Source: Shinella zoogloeoides
GTDB taxonomy: Bacteria > Pseudomonadota > Alphaproteobacteria > Rhizobiales > Rhizobiaceae
Direction: 5' to 3'
Assembly: GCF_020883495.1 (NCBI RefSeq)
Contig: NZ_CP086610.1
Span: 3,907,501-3,971,500, forward strand
Length of the DNA stretch: 64,000 nt
Part shown: piece after piece, positions 43,114-51,993 of the stretch
How positions within the stretch are numbered: position 1 is the stretch's first letter
How the letters are laid out: every line of letters begins with the position of its first letter
Translations under genes and position numbers: made by a program
The notes under the pieces: model-generated
What the model was told of the DNA's origin: nothing
The model's database searches: none
Seen by the model: the letters and a program-made list of their open reading frames with translations, nothing else

Positions 43114-43317
43114 TGGACCCTCCGAAATCGTTCAAAAAACGCGAGAGAGCCACCAAATATACCGTCAGGCCAAAATCAGCCTCTCTTGACGGCAAATTTC
43201 CTTTTATTCTCAATGGAATAATGTCGAAAAAAATACCGTCACAAGCTCTCTTAGCCCTGACGGTATATGCAATCTGACGATGTCACAAGAGTCCCCATAC
43301 CGTCAGCCATACCGTCG
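43040..43317. repeat. Array of ATACCGTCA motifs, candidate integrase arm sites
   Basis: Exact ATACCGTCA at 43040-43048 (inside int), 43159-43167, 43233-43241 and 43297-43305. The same motif is inverted (TGACGGTAT) at 43258-43266. One-mismatch variants lie at 43187-43194 (TGACGGCA) and 43309-43317 (ATACCGTCG). Such dispersed short repeats beside att are typical of arm-type integrase sites. Confidence 0.65.
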
Positions 43318-43432
43318 ATCGCGAGGCTTGCCCGGCGATAGACGGCGATAGCTTCGGTTTGGATTATTGTTTGTTTTCAGTGTATTATGGAGGGTTATAG
43401 AGGGCAATCGGCGGCGTTCGGATAGGCCTGAA
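43114..43432. other. int-guaA intergenic region (ICE end)
   Basis: 319 AT-rich bp with no gene. They contain most of the ATACCGTCA array and presumably the int promoter. The stretch from about 43370 to the guaA stop has none of the motifs and leads into the attachment core. Confidence 0.7.
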
Positions 43433-43455
43433 TCATTCCCACTCGATCGTGCCCG
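43430..43455. other. Candidate att core at the guaA 3' end
   Basis: The guaA stop and last codons (minus strand GTIEWE-stop, read here as TCATTCCCACTCGATCGT) form the usual core for guaA-targeting ICEs. I found no second copy in the window, as expected if the other att lies beyond the left edge. Exact borders cannot be set without it. Confidence 0.6.
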
Positions 43456-44995
43456 GCGGCTTCGACGTCACATCATAGACGACGCGGTTGATGCCGCGGA
43501 CTTCGTTGATGATGCGGGTGGCGGCGCGGCCGAGGAAGTTCATGTCGTAGTGGTAGAAATCCGCCGTCATGCCGTCGACGGAGGTGACGGCGCGAAGGGC
43601 GCAGACGAATTCGTAGGTGCGGCCGTCGCCCATGACGCCGACGGTCTGGACGGGGAGCAGCACGGCGAAGGCCTGCCAGATCTTGTCGTAGAGGCCCGCC
43701 TTGCGGATCTCGTCGAGATAGATGGCGTCGGCTTCGCGCAGGATCTCCAGCTTGTCGCGGGTGATGCCGCCCGGGCAGCGGATGGCAAGGCCCGGACCCG
43801 GGAAGGGATGGCGGCCGATGAACGAGTCTGGCAGGCCGAGTTCGCGGCCGAGCACGCGCACCTCGTCCTTGAAGAGTTCGCGCAGCGGCTCGACGAGCTT
43901 CATGTTCATGCGCTCGGGCAGGCCGCCGACATTGTGGTGCGACTTGATCGTAACCGAGGGGCCGCCGGTGAAGGAAACGCTTTCGATGACGTCCGGATAG
44001 AGCGTGCCCTGGGCGAGGAATTCCGCGCCGCCGAGCTTGCCGGCCTCTTCCTCGAAGACCTCGATGAACAGGCGGCCGATGATCTTGCGCTTGGTCTCCG
44101 GGTCGGAAACGCCTTCCAGCTCGCCGACGAAGCGGTCGACGGCGTCGACATGGATGAGATGCAGGTTGTAGTGCTCGCGGAACATGGCGACGACGTCGGC
44201 CGCCTCGTTCTTGCGCATCAGGCCGTGGTCGACGAGGATGCAGGTGAGCTGCGCGCCGACCGCCTCATGGATGAGGAGGGCCGCGACGGAACTGTCGACG
44301 CCGCCCGAAAGGGCGCAGATGACGCGCTTGTCGCCGACCTGCTCGCGGATCGCTTCCACCGCGCGGGCGCGGTAGGCGGACATCGACCAGTCGCCCTTGA
44401 TGCCGGCGATCTTGTGCACGAAGTTGGAGAGCAGCTTCGCGCCGTCCGGCGTGTGCACCACTTCCGGGTGGAACATGGTCGTGTAGTAGCGCTTCGCCTC
44501 GTTGACGCAGATGGCGAAGGGGGCGTTTTCCGAAACGCCGATGATCTCGAAGCCTTCAGGTGCGACGGTGACGCGGTCGCCGTGGCTCATCCAGACCGGG
44601 TATTTGTTGCCCACTTCCCAGAAGCCTTCGAAGAGCGGGCTCTCCTTCAGGATTTCCACATCGGCACGGCCGAATTCGCGGGCATGGCCACCCTCGACGG
44701 TGCCGCCGAGCTGGGTGGCGAGCGTCTGCTGGCCGTAGCAGATGCCGAGGATCGGCAGGCCGGAATCGAAGACGATCTGCGGTGCGCGGGGGCTGCCCTG
44801 ATCGAGGACCGAGGCGGGGCCGCCGGAAAAGATGATCGCCTTCGGCTTCATGCGGTGGAAGGCTTCTTCCGCCGACTGGAAGGGGATGATCTCGCAATAG
44901 ACGCCTGCTTCGCGCACGCGCCGCCCGATGAGCTGGGTCACCTGGCTGCCGAAATCGATGATGAGAACGCTGTCGGGATGAGCTGTCTGGGTCAT
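43433..44995 (-). CDS. guaA: GMP synthase (glutamine-hydrolysing)
   Basis: 520 residues. It converts XMP to GMP with glutamine as nitrogen donor. Class I amidotransferase domain (about residues 8-200) with nucleophile Cys in [10 protein letters not shown] and the His-x-Glu motif in [11 protein letters not shown]-loop ATPase [11 protein letters not shown] (about residue 235); C-terminal dimerisation domain ending GTIEWE. Full length and intact despite the ICE insertion at its 3' end, which means the insertion restores the last codons. Confidence 0.98.
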   Translation of the reverse strand: MTQTAHPDSVLIIDFGSQVTQLIGRRVREAGVYCEIIPFQSAEEAFHRMKPKAIIFSGGPASVLDQGSPRAPQIVFDSGLPILGICYGQQTLATQLGGTVEGGHAREFGRADVEILKESPLFEGFWEVGNKYPVWMSHGDRVTVAPEGFEIIGVSENAPFAICVNEAKRYYTTMFHPEVVHTPDGAKLLSNFVHKIAGIKGDWSMSAYRARAVEAIREQVGDKRVICALSGGVDSSVAALLIHEAVGAQLTCILVDHGLMRKNEAADVVAMFREHYNLHLIHVDAVDRFVGELEGVSDPETKRKIIGRLFIEVFEEEAGKLGGAEFLAQGTLYPDVIESVSFTGGPSVTIKSHHNVGGLPERMNMKLVEPLRELFKDEVRVLGRELGLPDSFIGRHPFPGPGLAIRCPGGITRDKLEILREADAIYLDEIRKAGLYDKIWQAFAVLLPVQTVGVMGDGRTYEFVCALRAVTSVDGMTADFYHYDMNFLGRAATRIINEVRGINRVVYDVTSKPPGTIEWE

Positions 44996-45048
44996 GGCGA
45001 GCCTTTAAAGAATATCCGCGCGGCGCGCAACGGGGGAAAGCCGGATTT

Positions 45049-45693
45049 TCAGCCGTTGCGAACCACGGTCCCGCTGGCGATGGCCGCCTCCAGGAGATCG
45101 ACGGCGGCGGCGAGCTTTTCGTCGATCACATGCAGGTATTCCGTCCAGTCGCCGATATGGGTGAGCTCGGCCTTGCCGTCGGAAATGCCGCGAAGGCCGA
45201 TGAGCGGGACGTTGAAGGCCTGGCAGGCGCGCAGCTCCGCATAGGTCTCCATCTCCACCATGTCGGCGTCGATATCGGCATAGGCCGCGCCGGAGACGAT
45301 GTTGGCGCCCGTCGAGAGCCGCGCCGCCGGAATGCCGGGAATGGTGAAGGGCAGGGCGACTTCCACGGGCAGGTCGAGGAAGGGCGTCGCGCCCTTGGTG
45401 AAGCCGAGGGGCGAGGCGTCCATGTCGCGATAGGAGACCGATGTCGCCTGGTAAATGGCGGTCTGCTCCAGCGTGGCGGAGCCGGCCGAGCCGAGCGAGA
45501 CGACGTAATCGGGAAGGTTCCCTCCCGCTTCCAGATGGCAGAGGGCGAGCGTCAGTTGCACGGCGGCCTCGACCGGGCCGACGCCCGTCATGAAGGGCGC
45601 GATGCGGGCTTTCAGGTGCGGGCCGTATTCGGCATCGGCGGCCATGACATAGAGGATGCGCTTGTCCGCGACGGTCTTGAGGGTAAAGCTCAT
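45049..45693 (-). CDS. mtnN: 5'-methylthioadenosine/S-adenosylhomocysteine nucleosidase
   Basis: 214 residues from ATG 45693 (the longer frame upstream runs through the thioesterase gene). A nucleoside phosphorylase-type fold with VMAADAEYGPHL at the N-terminus, GVGPVEAAVQL, SLGSAGS and the substrate-binding DADMVEMETYA (catalytic-type acidic residues), then LRGISDGKAEL. It removes adenine from MTA and SAH for methionine salvage and methylation control. The start overlaps the thioesterase stop by 4 nt. Confidence 0.85.
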   Translation of the reverse strand: MSFTLKTVADKRILYVMAADAEYGPHLKARIAPFMTGVGPVEAAVQLTLALCHLEAGGNLPDYVVSLGSAGSATLEQTAIYQATSVSYRDMDASPLGFTKGATPFLDLPVEVALPFTIPGIPAARLSTGANIVSGAAYADIDADMVEMETYAELRACQAFNVPLIGLRGISDGKAELTHIGDWTEYLHVIDEKLAAAVDLLEAAIASGTVVRNG

Positions 45694-46139
45694 TCGGCGA
45701 TGTCCTCGCGGCCGCGCACGACCATCATCGTGCCGGTCATGGAGGCGATCAGCTTGGCGGGGCCGTCGGAGATGGCATAGCCGCGCCCGTCGGCAACGAT
45801 GATGTTGCTGCCGGGCTTGGTGACCTCGCCGCGGAAGAGGAAGCGCTCGCCGCGCCCCGGCGACATGAGGTTCACCTTGAACTCGATGGTGAGGATCGAG
45901 GCATCCGCATCGATGACGGAATAGGCGGCATAGCCGCAAGCTGTGTCCAGCGCGGCGGAGATGACGCCGGCATGCAGGAAACCGTGCTGCTGCGTCAGCT
46001 TGTCGTCGAAGGGCAGCTCGATTTCCACCGTGCCGTGGGAGACGCGGGTCAGTTCCGCGCCGATGAGCCGCATGGCGGCCTGCCGCTCGAAGCTCCTTGC
46101 GATGCGGCCGGCGAAATCCGCCGAGGGAATGCCTGTCAT
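45690..46139 (-). CDS. PaaI-family thioesterase (hotdog fold)
   Basis: 149 residues from ATG 46139. Hotdog-fold signature: LTQQHGFLHAGVISAALDTACGYAA (about residues 48-72), then ILTIEFKVNLMSPGRG. The HGG/HAG-type motif and the following helix are those of PaaI-like acyl-CoA thioesterases. The substrate is unknown. Translationally coupled to mtnN. Confidence 0.85.
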   Translation of the reverse strand: MTGIPSADFAGRIARSFERQAAMRLIGAELTRVSHGTVEIELPFDDKLTQQHGFLHAGVISAALDTACGYAAYSVIDADASILTIEFKVNLMSPGRGERFLFRGEVTKPGSNIIVADGRGYAISDGPAKLIASMTGTMMVVRGREDIAE

Positions 46140-46209
46140 GATGTGCCCGTGTCCCAGCCCTGTTTCGGCGGAGGTTTGCACGGCGCATGCTGCACTGCAA
46201 GCGTCCCCG

Positions 46210-46665
46210 TCAGTTCAGGGCGATAATCGCCCCGTTGAGCGCGGTCGCGAAGGCGACCCAGGCGAGATAGGGCAGGAAGAGCAGCGCCGCCGCCCGGTCC
46301 TGCCGCCGGGACGCGGCGATGAAGCCTATCACGCAGACGAGGAGGGCAAGGATGACGATCAGCGCGGAAGTGGGGTCCTTCAGGCCGAAGAAGACTGGCG
46401 ACCAGGCGAAGTTGAAGACGAGCTGGGCGAACCACAGCCGCATCGCCATGGAATGGCGCAGGGTGAGCCATGTCCGGGCGCCGACCACGCCGATGAGGAC
46501 GTAGAGGAGGCTCCAGACCGGCGCGAAGACCCAGTTCGGTGGGTTGAACGAGGGTTTTGCCAGCGATTGATACCAGTCGCCGGGCATGTTGCCGGCGCCG
46601 ATCAGCAGGCCGCCGCCGAGAACGAGGATGATGAAGGTGAGATAGACGAGGGGCTTGTTGCTCAT
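46210..46665 (-). CDS. tspO: TspO/MBR family protein
   Basis: 151 residues, five predicted membrane helices, and the Trp/Pro-rich TspO signatures SLAKPSFNPPNWVFAPVWSL and WFAQLVFNFAWSPVFFG. TspO proteins bind porphyrins and tune tetrapyrrole or stress responses in the outer envelope of alphaproteobacteria. ATG 46665 is preferred to 46683, which adds six residues before the first helix. Transcribed alone or with the thioesterase pair. Confidence 0.9.
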   Translation of the reverse strand: MSNKPLVYLTFIILVLGGGLLIGAGNMPGDWYQSLAKPSFNPPNWVFAPVWSLLYVLIGVVGARTWLTLRHSMAMRLWFAQLVFNFAWSPVFFGLKDPTSALIVILALLVCVIGFIAASRRQDRAAALLFLPYLAWVAFATALNGAIIALN

Positions 46666-46709
46666 GCCGGGGAGGTAGCGCACCCCGGCGCGTCGTCCAG
46701 AGGTGAAAA

Positions 46710-47804
46710 TCAGCGGGGTCTCAGGCTGGCAATGTGCTGGTCCCAGGCGACGTCTTCGCGCCGGCCGGCAAAGCGTCCGTCATAGGAGGAGACGGCAAAG
46801 CCGTTTGGCGCTGCGGCGATGCCCGCGGCATCCGCGACGGTTTCTTCCCTGAGGACGCGGCCGGTCCGGGCGTCGAGCATGACGAAGCGTCCGCCGTTCG
46901 GCGAGGTGAGGCCGACGAGGCCTTCGCGCCGGTTCACCGCGATGGCGCCGACATAGTTGGCAAGGCCGATGGTCGTCTCTTCGGGCAGCGAGAGGAAGGT
47001 GAGGTCCTCGCCCTTACTGAGCCGGCCGACGAGCGGCGGCAGGTCGTTGCGCGGGCCTTCATACTGGCAGGCGAACCAGATGCGGCCCTTCTCGTCGAGA
47101 TCGACATGGCGGGTGGAGAGCTGGCGCAGTTTTTCCGGCAGCGCATGCCGCTCGATGAGTGCGCCGGTCGCCGCGTCGATCAGGGCGAGCGAGGGTTCCA
47201 TATGGTCGAGGTTCAGCTTGGTGCGCCCGAAATCCGGGTGGGTCTCGATGCCGCCATTGGCGGCGATCAGCAGACTGCCGTCGTCGCTGACGGAGAGATC
47301 GTGCGTGCCGATACCGAAGGTCGAATATTCGCCGATGCGGCGGTAGCCGTCGCGGGCGTCGTAGAGGCCGATGACGCCCCTGTTGGCGTCGAAATCGTTC
47401 TCGCTGGCGTAGAGGATCCTACCGTCCGGCGCAAAGCAGCCGTGGCCGAAGAAATGCCGGTCCTCGGCGGCAGCGATGGTGACGGGCGCGGCTTTGCCGG
47501 AACGGTCGATCACCAGCGCGAAGGTGCCGGGACGGCGGGCGAAGGCGACGAGGTGGTTCGTGATGGGAGAAAAGGCCATGCCGTGGCTGCGGGCCGGCAG
47601 CGGCGTGCGGTCGATGATCCTTCCGTCTTCGGCGAGGACCGCGATGCCGAAGCTGCCGTCCGGCTCCCGGTAGCCGGAGGCGAAGACGGCGTCGGTGCGC
47701 GACAGCGCGAAGGCCGGGCGGGCGGCAAGCGACGCCGCCCAGGCCGTGCCCGCCATGCGCAGGAAGGCGCGGCGGTCGAGGGACGCGCTGGGCCGGGCCG
47801 TCAT
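46710..47804 (-). CDS. DUF1513 protein, Tat-exported beta-propeller-like
   Basis: 364 residues with a twin-arginine signal (DRRAFLRMAGTAWAASLAARPAFA). The mature part matches DUF1513, with repeated blade-like segments (SHGMAFSPITNHLVAFARRP, HFFGHGCFAPDGRILYASEND, GTHDLSVSDDGSLLIAANGG). It is periplasmic. It is the last gene of the imelysin cluster, where DUF1513 is a regular partner, and its start overlaps the preceding stop. Probably part of iron handling; the exact role is unknown. Confidence 0.85.
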   Translation of the reverse strand: MTARPSASLDRRAFLRMAGTAWAASLAARPAFALSRTDAVFASGYREPDGSFGIAVLAEDGRIIDRTPLPARSHGMAFSPITNHLVAFARRPGTFALVIDRSGKAAPVTIAAAEDRHFFGHGCFAPDGRILYASENDFDANRGVIGLYDARDGYRRIGEYSTFGIGTHDLSVSDDGSLLIAANGGIETHPDFGRTKLNLDHMEPSLALIDAATGALIERHALPEKLRQLSTRHVDLDEKGRIWFACQYEGPRNDLPPLVGRLSKGEDLTFLSLPEETTIGLANYVGAIAVNRREGLVGLTSPNGGRFVMLDARTGRVLREETVADAAGIAAAPNGFAVSSYDGRFAGRREDVAWDQHIASLRPR

Positions 47805-48934
47805 CAGTCGCCGTCCGCGAAGGAGAAGCCGGCGCCAAGGCCCATGGCGCCGCCATATTCGCCGTTGAGGCGCAGGATCAGGTCGCGCGTGTTGACGAGC
47901 AGGAAGGCGATCTTCTGCTGTTCCTCGGGTGTCGTGACGGCCTTTTCGATATCGGTGTCGACGGTGGGAGTGACGCGTTGCAGAGATTTCAGCACGAAAT
48001 CGATATTGCCGCCGATGGAGGCGAAGTTCGGATCGATGAGGCCGATCATGCCGGATTTGTCGAAGAGCGTGCGCAGGCCCTCGATATTGGCGTCGATCGA
48101 GATCCAGGTGTTACCCGAGCGCCAGAACACCGCCGATTTCGGCCGCGCCGTGCCGCCGTGGCGGTAGAAGGTCTCGATGCGCTGGTCGCGGACCGCTTCC
48201 GCGCCGTGGACGAGAATGCCGAGAAGGGCGGTAACGGCTTCCTTGCCGGTGCGGAAGACCGGGTTCTGCGGGCCGGGATGTTTCCAGTCATGCTGCACGC
48301 CGTCCGGCGCGTCCCAGGCGGCGGCGAGCGCGACCGCCGTGCTGTGGATATGGGCGGCGACGGCGGCGGCGTAGCGGCAGCGGAAGCTGTCCGGCTTTTC
48401 CATCAGCGTTTCGGAGCCGGTGCCGTAGAGCGCGAATTCGAGCGCGCCAAAACCCTGGATGGCGACGCTCTTGCCGCCCATGGTCGCGGCGTCGGTATCG
48501 GCCTCTTCCTGCTTTTGCAGCAGCGCCTGCACCTGCTTCAGGCCGGTGCCCTTGCGGTCGGGGTAGAAGAGGATGCGTTCGAAGCGGTTGTCGTCGAGGA
48601 CCGGGCCGACGCGCACGATCTCGATGCGGCCCCAGTCGGCGACGGCCTGCCGGAAGGCCTCGTCCACCGCCTTGCGGGAGGCTTCGGACGGGGCCTTGCA
48701 GAAGGCGGCGGTCGCATCGGCGAGCGTGCCGGCGGAAGCCTCGAAGGCGCGGTAGCCGGGGCGGATGACCTCATCGACGGCGCGCGTCATCACGTCGACG
48801 ACGCTTGCGTCGGTGAGACTGGGCGGTACGGGCACCGAGCCTTCCTGTGCCAGCGCCGGCGGGGCGGCGGAAAGGAGAAGGCTTACCGCAAGAAGCGCGG
48901 GAAGCCGCAGGAGGGGAAGGCGCCGGGTGGTCAT
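47804..48934 (-). CDS. Imelysin-family periplasmic protein (second copy)
   Basis: 376 residues with a signal peptide (LLRLPALLAVSLLLSAAPPALA). The imelysin-type all-helical domain spans about residues 40-360; the family's GxHxxE-like site appears as IQGFGALEFALYG, lacking the His of the longer paralogue. Imelysin proteins bind iron-related ligands in the periplasm or outer membrane. Its ends overlap or abut both neighbours, so the cluster is one operon. Confidence 0.85.
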   Translation of the reverse strand: MTTRRLPLLRLPALLAVSLLLSAAPPALAQEGSVPVPPSLTDASVVDVMTRAVDEVIRPGYRAFEASAGTLADATAAFCKAPSEASRKAVDEAFRQAVADWGRIEIVRVGPVLDDNRFERILFYPDRKGTGLKQVQALLQKQEEADTDAATMGGKSVAIQGFGALEFALYGTGSETLMEKPDSFRCRYAAAVAAHIHSTAVALAAAWDAPDGVQHDWKHPGPQNPVFRTGKEAVTALLGILVHGAEAVRDQRIETFYRHGGTARPKSAVFWRSGNTWISIDANIEGLRTLFDKSGMIGLIDPNFASIGGNIDFVLKSLQRVTPTVDTDIEKAVTTPEEQQKIAFLLVNTRDLILRLNGEYGGAMGLGAGFSFADGD

Positions 48935-50469
48935 CAGAGGCTCTCCAGGAAGGTCAGAAGGGCGTCGCGGTCGTGTTTTTCCAGCGCGGCGAAGCGGTCG
49001 CGCGCCGCCTTGGCCTCGCCGCCGTGCCAGAGGATGGCCTCGGTGAGGTTGCGGGCGCGGCCGTCATGCAGGAAGAACGTATGGCCGTTGACGGTTTTTG
49101 TAAGGCCGATACCCCAGAGCGGCGGCGTGCGCCACTCCCGGCCGCTCGCGACCCCGACGGCCTGTCCGTCGGCAAGGCCTTCGCCCATGTCGTGCAGCAG
49201 GAAATCGGAATAGGGCCAGATGAGCTGGAAGGCATGCGCCTTGTTTTCGGCATCGCGCCGGGTCACGAATTTCGGTTGATGGCAGGAAGCGCAGCCCGTC
49301 TCGTAGAAGACGCGCTTGCCGGCCAGCGTCCCGGCAAAGCTCGCCTTGCGCCGCGCGGGCACGGCAAGGTTTTCCGCGTAGAAGGTTACGAGGTCCATGA
49401 CGGGCGGCGGCGCTTCGGCATCGCCGAGCCGTTCCTGAACGCCGTCCGGGCGTTCGAGGCAGGCGGTTTGAGCGGGCGTGCAATCACCCTGATGCAGCGG
49501 CACTTCGGGCGTGGAAATGCCGATGTCGAAGGCGAAGGCCTCGGCGCTCTGCTGGCGCACGGTCGCCGACTGCGCCTTCCAGCCGAAGCGGCCGAGCGCC
49601 TGCCTGCCGGTCTTCGGATCGATGGCGACGGCGGCCTTGCCGCTGATGCCGTCGCCGTTGGCGTCGTCGGGGTCGGCCAGCGCAAGGATATCCGCCTCGT
49701 GGATCGCCTGGATGAGGCCAAGGCCGAGCATCGGCTGGGTGACGCGCGGCGAAAGGGTCGTCGTCGGGTCGAGGTCGCCATAGGCGAGGTTCGCCACGGA
49801 ATAGGCCGGGCGGCGCAGGTGGACGACCTCGCCGCCGGCCAGTGTCACCGGCTCCTCGGTATAGTCGATCGCCATGCGCCCCTCGGCCTTGAGGCCGGGA
49901 ACGCCGCGGTCCTGAAGCTGGCGGCCGTAGACCGGGTCCGGCAGGCTCATTTCGGAAAAGTTCTTCAGGGCTGCCTCGTCGTCCGGCGTCTTCGCGGCGC
50001 GGGCAAGGCGCAGGAACATCGAGGTCGCGTCCTGCGCGCCCTCCGGCGGATGGCCGCGGCCGTCCTTGATGTGACAGGTCTGGCAGGAGCGGGCGTTGTA
50101 GAGCGGGCCGAGGCCGTCGGAGGCCTGCGTGGAGGAGGGGGAGGAGACCCAGAGCTTCTGGAACAGCGCGTTCCCGAGCTTGAACGTCTCCCGTTCCTCG
50201 AAGGTGATGTTTTCGGAAAAATGGGAAAAGCTGTCGATGTCGATTTTCGCGAGCGACGTCGCCGCGCCGCCGGACATCGCCTCGTATTGCTCCGCCCTGG
50301 AGAAGTCCGTCGCCAGCGCGGTGACGGCCGCAACACGCTTGCGGTCCTTCGCGGAGAGATCGTCCCGTTCCAGCCCGGCGGAATGGGCATGGCCGAGAAC
50401 GAAAACGCCCGCCGCGACGGTGAACGCGGTCGAAACCGCGAGCAGACGACGGGCAGGGCGTTCTGTCAT
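48934..50469 (-). CDS. Di-haem oxidoredictase family protein (DUF1111)
   Basis: 511 residues with an N-terminal export/anchor segment (LLAVSTAFTVAAGVFVLGHA). Two c-type haem motifs: CQTCH (about residue 129) and CASCH (about residue 400). The C-terminal RTPPLWGIGLTKTVNGHTFF and FLHDGRA motifs are those of the MauG/DHOR-like DUF1111 family. It is a periplasmic redox protein. Between two imelysin genes it probably works on iron or its ligand, as in other imelysin-DHOR clusters. Confidence 0.9.
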   Translation of the reverse strand: MTERPARRLLAVSTAFTVAAGVFVLGHAHSAGLERDDLSAKDRKRVAAVTALATDFSRAEQYEAMSGGAATSLAKIDIDSFSHFSENITFEERETFKLGNALFQKLWVSSPSSTQASDGLGPLYNARSCQTCHIKDGRGHPPEGAQDATSMFLRLARAAKTPDDEAALKNFSEMSLPDPVYGRQLQDRGVPGLKAEGRMAIDYTEEPVTLAGGEVVHLRRPAYSVANLAYGDLDPTTTLSPRVTQPMLGLGLIQAIHEADILALADPDDANGDGISGKAAVAIDPKTGRQALGRFGWKAQSATVRQQSAEAFAFDIGISTPEVPLHQGDCTPAQTACLERPDGVQERLGDAEAPPPVMDLVTFYAENLAVPARRKASFAGTLAGKRVFYETGCASCHQPKFVTRRDAENKAHAFQLIWPYSDFLLHDMGEGLADGQAVGVASGREWRTPPLWGIGLTKTVNGHTFFLHDGRARNLTEAILWHGGEAKAARDRFAALEKHDRDALLTFLESL

Positions 50470-50516
50470 ATAGGGATCGGGCCGCCGTCCCGAAGGGAGG
50501 CGGCCCGCCTTCCTGC

Positions 50517-51794
50517 TTATTTGAAGACGGCGCTAGGATTATCCAGGCTGTCGGAGCCTTCAAGCTCGATCTTGCCGAGGTCCAGCGACCCGATGACGCG
50601 CTCGATGGTCTTGGTCTGGTCGATCAGGCTGTCGATGGCGGCCTGGACGACCTTGTTGCCCTCTTCGTTGCCTTCGCCGATCATCTGGTCATAGGCCTCG
50701 CCACCCTCGGCGCGGTCCACCAGCGCCTTGAAGGCCGCATGGCTGGCGTCGAGCTTGCCCTTCAGTTCCGTGTCGAGCGCGGCGTCCTTTTCCGCGACCA
50801 GTTCGGAGAGCGACGGGCCGGTCATCTTCGTGCCGTCCGGGCGGGTGTATTCGCCCGTATAGACGGTCTGGATGCCGACGACGTCGTAGTAGTGCGAGTT
50901 GTGCGTGTTGTCGGAGAAGCAATCGTGCTCCTCTTCCGGATCGTGCAGCAGCAGGCCGAGCTTCATGCGCTCGCCGGCCAGTTCGCCGTAGGAGAGCGAG
51001 CCCATGCCGGTCAGCATGGCGGTGATGCCGGCCTTCGGATCGGCGGTCACGTTCTTGGTGGCGTCGCCATCGGCGGCCCAGGCCTTCACCATCTCCTCGA
51101 GATCGGTGACGAGCAGGGACGAGGCGGACTTCAGGTAGGCGGCGCGGCGGTCGCAATTGCCGTTGGTGCAATTGGCCGTATCGTAGTCGCTCGCCTGACG
51201 GTTGCCCGCGCCCTTGCCGGTTCCGTTGAGGTCCTGGCCCCAGAGCAGGAATTCGATGGCGTGGTAGCCGGTCGCGACATTCGCCTCGACTTCGCCGGCC
51301 TTGTGCAGTTCCTGGAGAACCGCCGGGGTGATCGTCGTGGCGTCGATGGTCTTGCCGCCGATCTCCAGCTTCGGATTGGCGATGACATTGCCGACGAAGA
51401 GGGCGTTTTCGTCGCTCTCCGTGCCGTAGCTCGGGTCGACATAGTCGATCAGGCCTTCATCGAGCGGCCAGGCGTTCACCTTGCCTTCCCAGTCGTCGAC
51501 GATCGGGTTGCCGAAGCGGTAGGCTTCCGTCTGCTGGTAGGGAACGCGGGACTTCAGCCACGCTTCGCGGGCAGCCTTCAGCGTTTCGTCGCTCGGCTTG
51601 GCGATGAGGGCGTCGACCGCCGCATCGAGCGCCTTGGCGGCGTCGAGGGCGTCGGAATATTTGGCATGGGCGATCTCGGCATAGTGCTTGACGATCGCAG
51701 CCGGATCGGCGGCCGCATGGGCGGAACCGATGGCAAGGCTGGACGCGGCGGCAGCAAGCGCAAAGGCGGCCGCGCGAAGGAAGGAAGTGGTCAT
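50517..51794 (-). CDS. Imelysin-family iron-regulated protein (IrpA-like)
   Basis: 425 residues with a signal peptide (FALAAAASSLAIGSAHA). The imelysin signature GYHAIEFLLWGQDLNG gives the full GxHxxE motif (about residues 190-195). The second half contains SYGELAGERMKLGLLLHDPE and HDCFSDNTHNSHYYD, typical of IrpA/ICMP-like proteins. It is the first gene of the cluster; a candidate iron-responsive site lies about 150 bp upstream. Confidence 0.9.
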   Translation of the reverse strand: MTTSFLRAAAFALAAAASSLAIGSAHAAADPAAIVKHYAEIAHAKYSDALDAAKALDAAVDALIAKPSDETLKAAREAWLKSRVPYQQTEAYRFGNPIVDDWEGKVNAWPLDEGLIDYVDPSYGTESDENALFVGNVIANPKLEIGGKTIDATTITPAVLQELHKAGEVEANVATGYHAIEFLLWGQDLNGTGKGAGNRQASDYDTANCTNGNCDRRAAYLKSASSLLVTDLEEMVKAWAADGDATKNVTADPKAGITAMLTGMGSLSYGELAGERMKLGLLLHDPEEEHDCFSDNTHNSHYYDVVGIQTVYTGEYTRPDGTKMTGPSLSELVAEKDAALDTELKGKLDASHAAFKALVDRAEGGEAYDQMIGEGNEEGNKVVQAAIDSLIDQTKTIERVIGSLDLGKIELEGSDSLDNPSAVFK

Positions 51795-51942
51795 GACGTC
51801 TCCTGGTGTCCTGTTTGACGTGTCCCCCCGACACCGGGGCAGCGAGAGGACGCTGCCCGGATGGCCCGGCAGGCCGCCGGGCTCGGGATTATTCAGGCCT
51901 TGCTGTCATGGACCAAATAAAAACTGGTGTCAAAGTGTATAG

Positions 51943-51960
51943 TTTAGAACGGTTTCAAGC
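51943..51960. promoter_or_regulatory. Candidate Irr (ICE-box-like) site before the imelysin operon
   Basis: TTTAGAACGGTTTCAAGC matches the left half of the rhizobial Irr box (TTTAGAA) fully, but the right half only 4 of 7. It lies 149 bp upstream of the first imelysin gene, in an AT-rich 199-bp gap. The iron-related gene content makes it plausible; the match is imperfect. Confidence 0.35.
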
Positions 51961-51993
51961 TGTTGCCGCGCTTTTTGACAAAGCGCAGCCGGA

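Larger units (their letters stand above)
1..43432. mobile_element. Integrative and conjugative element (right part), integrated at guaA
   Basis: A tyrosine integrase lies next to the guaA stop codon, and a continuous set of conjugation genes runs leftward to the window edge: relaxase, TraF, TraG and trbBCDEJKLFGI. The module order (HTH-repA-DUF2840-traF-DUF736-transglycosylase-relaxase ... traG-copG-trb-DUF2274-HTH-int) is the one known from alphaproteobacterial Trb-type ICEs. The 3' end of guaA is an established ICE attachment site. The left boundary and the second att copy are not in view. About 22 kb of cargo (6810-28372) separates the relaxase from traG. Confidence 0.9.

Noticed and set aside
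43367..45244. 625-codon plus-strand frame across guaA
   Set aside because: It is the antisense shadow of guaA, a common effect of high-GC codon use; no domain is visible.
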